Assembly: GCA_964409685.1 (NCBI GenBank)
Contig: CAYPEJ010000010.1
Coordinates: 80,239 to 144,238, forward strand
DNA from: Clostridium_AI sp964409685
GTDB taxonomy: Bacteria > Bacillota > Clostridia > Lachnospirales > Lachnospiraceae
Direction of reading: 5' to 3'
DNA: 64,000 nucleotides
In this document: piece by piece, positions 61,006 to 64,000 of the stretch
How the letters are laid out: every line of letters starts with the position of its first letter
Position numbering within the stretch: position 1 is the first letter of the stretch
Notes under the pieces: model-generated
Database searches by the model: none
What the model was told of the DNA's origin: nothing
The model's input: the letters and a program-made list of their open reading frames with translations, nothing else
Program-made: the position numbers and the translations under genes

Positions 61006-61077
61006 CCATTACACCTTCCTAGCACCTGTTGTTCACGATTTGCCCGTACAGAGTTACGGCTTTTAATTGTAACAGAT

Positions 61078-61453
61078 TTATGTTTTAAATCTTTAACTTC
61101 AAAGTAAGAAGCGTATATTGTCCGCTCTAAGGGTCATAATACTGGAATCGGTTATAGTACAATCCGATTTCTTCGTCCCCATACTGTCCTTGGAAACAGA
61201 ACGGAATAAAGTTCTTTTCTCCTATCTCCTTCTCAGTTCTTCCATTGATATCTTTCTTGACAGTTTTCACCCGCCCATAGAGATCCAGCTTCCTCTCCCA
61301 AACTCTGTTCCCTTCCTCATCATAGGCTTCCACTGGTGTTCCAAGGTAATCACTGATAATACTGTAGTTTCCATCCTTTGTGATTTTCCCTCTTGGGATA
61401 AAGTCGTCTTGGAATATCCAAGTGATTAGGCTGTCTGGAGTTCTTTGTCCCAT
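61078..61453 (-). pseudogene. Rhs core fragment ending in a nonsense codon
   Basis: It reads DFIPRGKITKDGNYSIISDYLGTPVEAYDEEGNRVWE, EKNFIPFCFQGQYGDEEIGLYYNRFQYYDP, then TAG (61127-61129) where the intact copy has CAG (YYDPQIGQ), and continues SGQYTLLTLKL to a second stop. It is the same module as 63700-64000. Confidence -1.
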
Positions 61454-61494
61454 ATCTGGTTTACCTAATTTTTTATAGTTAAGTATGAATTAAA

Positions 61495-61799
61495 TTATTC
61501 AGAAAAAAGTTCTAATGCCTTTTCTTGTAATTCTATACCGATATCCTCTAATTGTATTAACATTTTTTCTTCAAAGCCACTTTGAAAAAAAATGCTCCTT
61601 GAATATCAACCATGGCAATTGCTATTTTTTTAGGAATTAATGTTTTTCCCTTGTAATATATTATAGCAAAGTCTAACGCCTTCCTTACTTGATCTAGCAT
61701 TTCCAAATCTAAAATTCTATGTGCTGCCAATTTAACTGGTACAGAATTCTCACTTACCAATCCCGTATAAATTATATCAATCGCTTGTTCTATATTCAT
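61495..61799 (-). pseudogene. Small immunity-like gene with a poly-T frameshift
   Basis: Starts MNIEQAIDIIYTGLVSENS (ATG 61799, GAGGAGTG upstream). The frame as read stops after 80 codons, but at the 8-base A-run on the plus strand (about 61583-61590) adding one base would continue as FQSGFEEKMLIQLEDIGIE to LFSE with a stop at 61495-61497. So the ancestral protein was about 100 residues. It may be a true frameshift, a phase-variable tract or a read error. Immunity role inferred from context. Confidence -1.
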
Positions 61800-61873
61800 A
61801 TATTACACTCCTCACTTTAAACATTTCTAATCTATCTCCTCCTTTATGCGGAAGCTTTCTTTTCATGTTCTAA

Positions 61874-61972
61874 TCAATACACTTCCTGTCCAGCATCCAT
61901 AAAACCAATGGTTCCACCATAACAGCAAGTAATCGTGCAGTTTGCAGTCAGGGCTGCTTTTCCATCTACTAG
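61874..61972 (-). pseudogene. PAAR-like/DUF4280 C-terminal fragment
   Basis: In frame after the stop of the next gene the minus strand reads LVDGKAALTANCTITCCYGG, TIGFMDAGQEVY, stop. This matches the closing C-x-x-GG-x-I...GQ of DUF4280 (PAAR-like spike) proteins, which cap toxin delivery machines. Only the last 32 codons remain. Confidence -1.
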
Positions 61973-62512
61973 TTAAGCAATCTGTTCAATACGACTTTTC
62001 TGGCATAAGGGATAGGTTGCAATAAAAGGCTCTATGTTCTGCTTCATTTCTAAAAAGGAACTTCCATAAAAATACAAAGCTGTATACTTGGCACCTTCCC
62101 AATAACTATACATTCGTCCAATTCCTTCCATTGCCAATTCCATCTGTTCAATCACATGATTTATATCACAAGTTTGATATACTTCATCAGACAAATCAAC
62201 ACCATTTGAATAATAAGCCAATCCCTCTAATGTTCCTACCTCAATTTCTTGCTCTAAGCCTTGCAAAATCGATCCTTTCGGAATACCTATTCTATTAAGC
62301 AACTCTGTCAACCACTTTACACTGGTCATTTCATCATTCGCCAAATGGATCTCTATTTCACAATAGGCAATTTCTCCGTCAGGATTTTGAGCCGTACCAC
62401 CTCCTATTACTTCTCCCATATGTTCTTTCTCAAGTATCTCTTGTAAAGCATCTTCCAATTCAAATCTATGCTTTGGTTGAAATCGTGCATTCAATTTTAA
62501 TGTTAAATTCAT
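61973..62512 (-). CDS. Putative immunity protein
   Basis: 179 residues; ATG 62512 about 8 bases after GGAGG; an in-frame ATG at 62551 has no site. Opens MNLTLKLNARFQPKHRFELED, with MGEVIGGGTAQNPDGEIAYCEIEIHL and YSYWEGAKYTALYFYG. I have a memory of this pattern among uncharacterised proteins beside Rhs genes but cannot name the family. Cytosolic. The toxin partner is not visible. Confidence -1.
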   Translation of the reverse strand: MNLTLKLNARFQPKHRFELEDALQEILEKEHMGEVIGGGTAQNPDGEIAYCEIEIHLANDEMTSVKWLTELLNRIGIPKGSILQGLEQEIEVGTLEGLAYYSNGVDLSDEVYQTCDINHVIEQMELAMEGIGRMYSYWEGAKYTALYFYGSSFLEMKQNIEPFIATYPLCQKSRIEQIA

Positions 62513-62531
62513 AAATATTTCATCCTCCCTA

Positions 62532-62847
62532 TTATGAAGAAATAATATCAATATATTCCTTGTATTCCAAAGGAATCGGTCTATTAAAAGTTAAATCTTT
62601 CATGGGATCTACATTTTTCCCGAATTTATAACATAAATTGTCTGGTTACATATGTGCAAAACAAAATAGGTGTTTCATTCAAATTGACATTTTCCCAATT
62701 ATTATCAGTATTAAACAAATTAAATACTAATAGCTGGGCTTTGTTAATCATTTGTGCCAACACATAAACATTTTCTTTTCTGTTTTCATCTTTACGTCTT
62801 GTTTCTATACTAATCACCTGATTAGCTCTCCAAATCACCTTTTTCAT
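62532..62847 (-). pseudogene. Imm26-like immunity gene, probably frameshifted
   Basis: From ATG 62847 it reads MKKVIWRANQVISIETRRKD, YVLAQMINKAQLLVFNLF, ILFCTYVTRQFML and stops at 62626-62628; the neighbouring frame continues YKFGKNVDPMKDLTFNRPIPLEYKEYIDIISS to a stop at 62532-62534. Together they make about 105 residues of a plausible Imm26-type barrel. A one-base change near 62630 would join them. The alternative is that the last part is the end of a lost toxin tip. Confidence -1.
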
Positions 62848-62869
62848 TATAGAAAATTTTCATTCCCTT

Positions 62870-63295
62870 TCAGACATCTTGATTAAAATACTCTAAATAG
62901 TATTCTGTTTTATATATTATAATCCATTTTTTTATGTCACGATTCAATATGTCAATACTAAAAGATTCTGCTTCTCCAAAATAATCTTCCAAGAATAATT
63001 CAATATCATCAAATACCAAAAATACTGCCTTTCCACTATCAATGATAATTATTTCTGAATTGTAATTTATATAAGGTTTAATTTTTTCTTTTGACCAAGA
63101 AATATATTCTGTATAATTAGCATTAAGAGGAATCTTATCAGTAGCTTCACAATCTACTTTATATAGATTGTTAAATACTTGCATTTCTTGTTCTGTCAGC
63201 TCATTTTTCTCGGTTATTTTAAAAGATTTAATTCCACGAAAGTTTTTAAATTTATTACTCAATCTAACAATCTTTAATCTATCTTTCAAGTCCAT
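62870..63295 (-). CDS. Putative immunity protein for the right-edge Rhs toxin
   Basis: 141 residues, ATG 63295, 4 bases after the toxin stop, preceded by GGGGG (about 63303-63307). Helical N-terminal half (LKIVRLSNKFKNFRG, ELTEQEMQVFNNLYKVDC), then a beta segment IIIIDSGKAVFLVFDDIELFLEDYFGEAES and IKKWIIIYKTEYYLEYF. Family not recognised. A partial second copy is in the hybrid at 59312-59614, showing that the toxin-immunity pair was duplicated. Role inferred from position directly after the toxin. Confidence -1.
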   Translation of the reverse strand: MDLKDRLKIVRLSNKFKNFRGIKSFKITEKNELTEQEMQVFNNLYKVDCEATDKIPLNANYTEYISWSKEKIKPYINYNSEIIIIDSGKAVFLVFDDIELFLEDYFGEAESFSIDILNRDIKKWIIIYKTEYYLEYFNQDV

Positions 63296-63299
63296 ATCA

Positions 63300-64000
63300 T
63301 TACCCCCTACAATTAATATCTAAGTGATGATCTTTGTTATTCGGCAAATCATCTATAGCTTTATATCTGGTATCTGGATCCTTAAAATCATATATCTTTT
63401 CATCCTTAGGCTTTCCAGCATGTGCATGGAGAGCTCTTTGAGGGTCATTTGTATGCAAGACAACTACCCTTTGTTCTCCCTTTGCATTAACAAATTCATA
63501 GTATCTACCATAAGCTGATTTATTACTGGATACTACATAATTACTGTTTCCATATTTACTCACTTCCCCTGTCACAGTCCATTGTCTAACAAATTGTTGA
63601 CTTCGAGGAATTCCTGCTAAATCTTTCGCATAGCGTAGAGCTTCTCGTACAGAATTAAATGGATTTAACCCAAACGGATCAATCTCACATAATGTATTAA
63701 ATACATACCCATACAACGTCGGATTTTCCCCAGCCAACCCAATCGGATCCTGCTGTGTATACTGCCCTATCTGAGGGTCATAATACCGGAATCGGTTATA
63801 GTACAATCCGATTTCTTCGTCTTCGTACTGCCCTTGGAAACGGAACGGAATAAAGTTCTTTTCTCCCGTCTCCTTTTCCATTCTTCCATAGATATCTTTC
63901 TTAGGAGGTTTCACTCGCCCATAGATATCCAGTTCTCTCTCCCAGACTTTGTTCCCTTCCTCGTCATAGGCTTCTACTGGTGTTCCAAGGTAATCACTGA
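63300..64000 (-). CDS. Rhs protein C-terminal part with toxin tip (5' end outside window)
   Basis: The frame is open to the right edge (first full codon at 63998). It encodes SDYLGTPVEAYDEEGNKVWE, EKNFIPFRFQGQYEDEEIGLYYNRFRYYDPQIGQYTQQDPIGLAG, ENPTLYGYVFNTLCEIDPFGLN: a classical Rhs core end, here without a Hint domain. The tip of about 120 residues has LAGIPRSQQFVRQWTVTG, YGRYYEFVNAKGEQRVVVLHTNDPQRALHAHAGKPKD and a final NNKDHHLDI. The His-rich end suggests a nuclease, but the family is not fixed. The immunity gene follows after 4 bases. Confidence -1.
   Translation of the reverse strand, partial: SDYLGTPVEAYDEEGNKVWERELDIYGRVKPPKKDIYGRMEKETGEKNFIPFRFQGQYEDEEIGLYYNRFRYYDPQIGQYTQQDPIGLAGENPTLYGYVFNTLCEIDPFGLNPFNSVREALRYAKDLAGIPRSQQFVRQWTVTGEVSKYGNSNYVVSSNKSAYGRYYEFVNAKGEQRVVVLHTNDPQRALHAHAGKPKDEKIYDFKDPDTRYKAIDDLPNNKDHHLDINCRG

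Overview
The window looks like a low-GC, spore-forming, plant-polysaccharide-degrading clostridium, probably Lachnospiraceae or a relative. The signs are AT-rich DNA with strong AGGAGG ribosome sites, a pyruvate:ferredoxin oxidoreductase, a DUF3787-type spore-surface gene, and secreted beta-mannanase and CE3 esterase with CBM2 modules. No tRNA, rRNA, CRISPR array or transposase gene was seen.

Layout. (1) 1-6916, plus strand: an Rhs/Hint polymorphic-toxin locus. A gene entering from the left edge, a second long cassette and two eroded cassettes each carry a different C-terminal toxin followed by its own putative immunity gene; about 1.05 kb is duplicated base for base. (2) 7063-10824: DUF3787 gene plus nifJ. 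(3) 10939-18204: beta-lactamase-fold serine hydrolase, a DEDD exonuclease with a zinc finger, then secreted CE3-CBM2 esterase and GH5 mannanase. (4) 18685-24149: a two-gene operon that reads as RADAR (rdrA ATPase, rdrB adenosine-deaminase-fold protein). (5) 24289-39774: one 5161-residue NRPS (A-T followed by four C-A-T modules and a papain-like/BtrH-like tail, no thioesterase), then a convergent HD hydrolase. (6) 40723-45366: GLUG-repeat surface proteins. (7) 45391-49844: hicA and hicB on opposite strands, a small glycine-zipper peptide, and an overlapping pair made of a histidine-kinase-like ATPase and a receiver protein whose C-terminal half carries an R-x4-H HEPN-type motif. (8) 50725-56707, minus strand: PadR/DUF2812, then an SDR, a serine-palmitoyltransferase-like enzyme, a CPBP protease, a GNAT and an MGT-type glycosyltransferase. 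(9) 57104-59218: a large zinc-phospholipase-C-fold protein. (10) 59312 to the right edge, minus strand: a second Rhs locus, mostly orphan immunity genes among broken Rhs tips.

Two layers of conflict biology dominate: inter-bacterial toxins with immunity arrays at both ends, and anti-phage-type systems (RADAR, HicAB-like pair, kinase/receiver/HEPN pair) in the middle beside a large natural-product synthetase. The best candidate for an undescribed system is the kinase-like/receiver-HEPN pair at 46589-49844, possibly with the glycine-zipper peptide just upstream. RADAR is a described system; the NRPS with its unusual tail and the sphingolipid-like gene pair are the next most interesting items. 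All family names come from reading motifs by eye; no database search was run.
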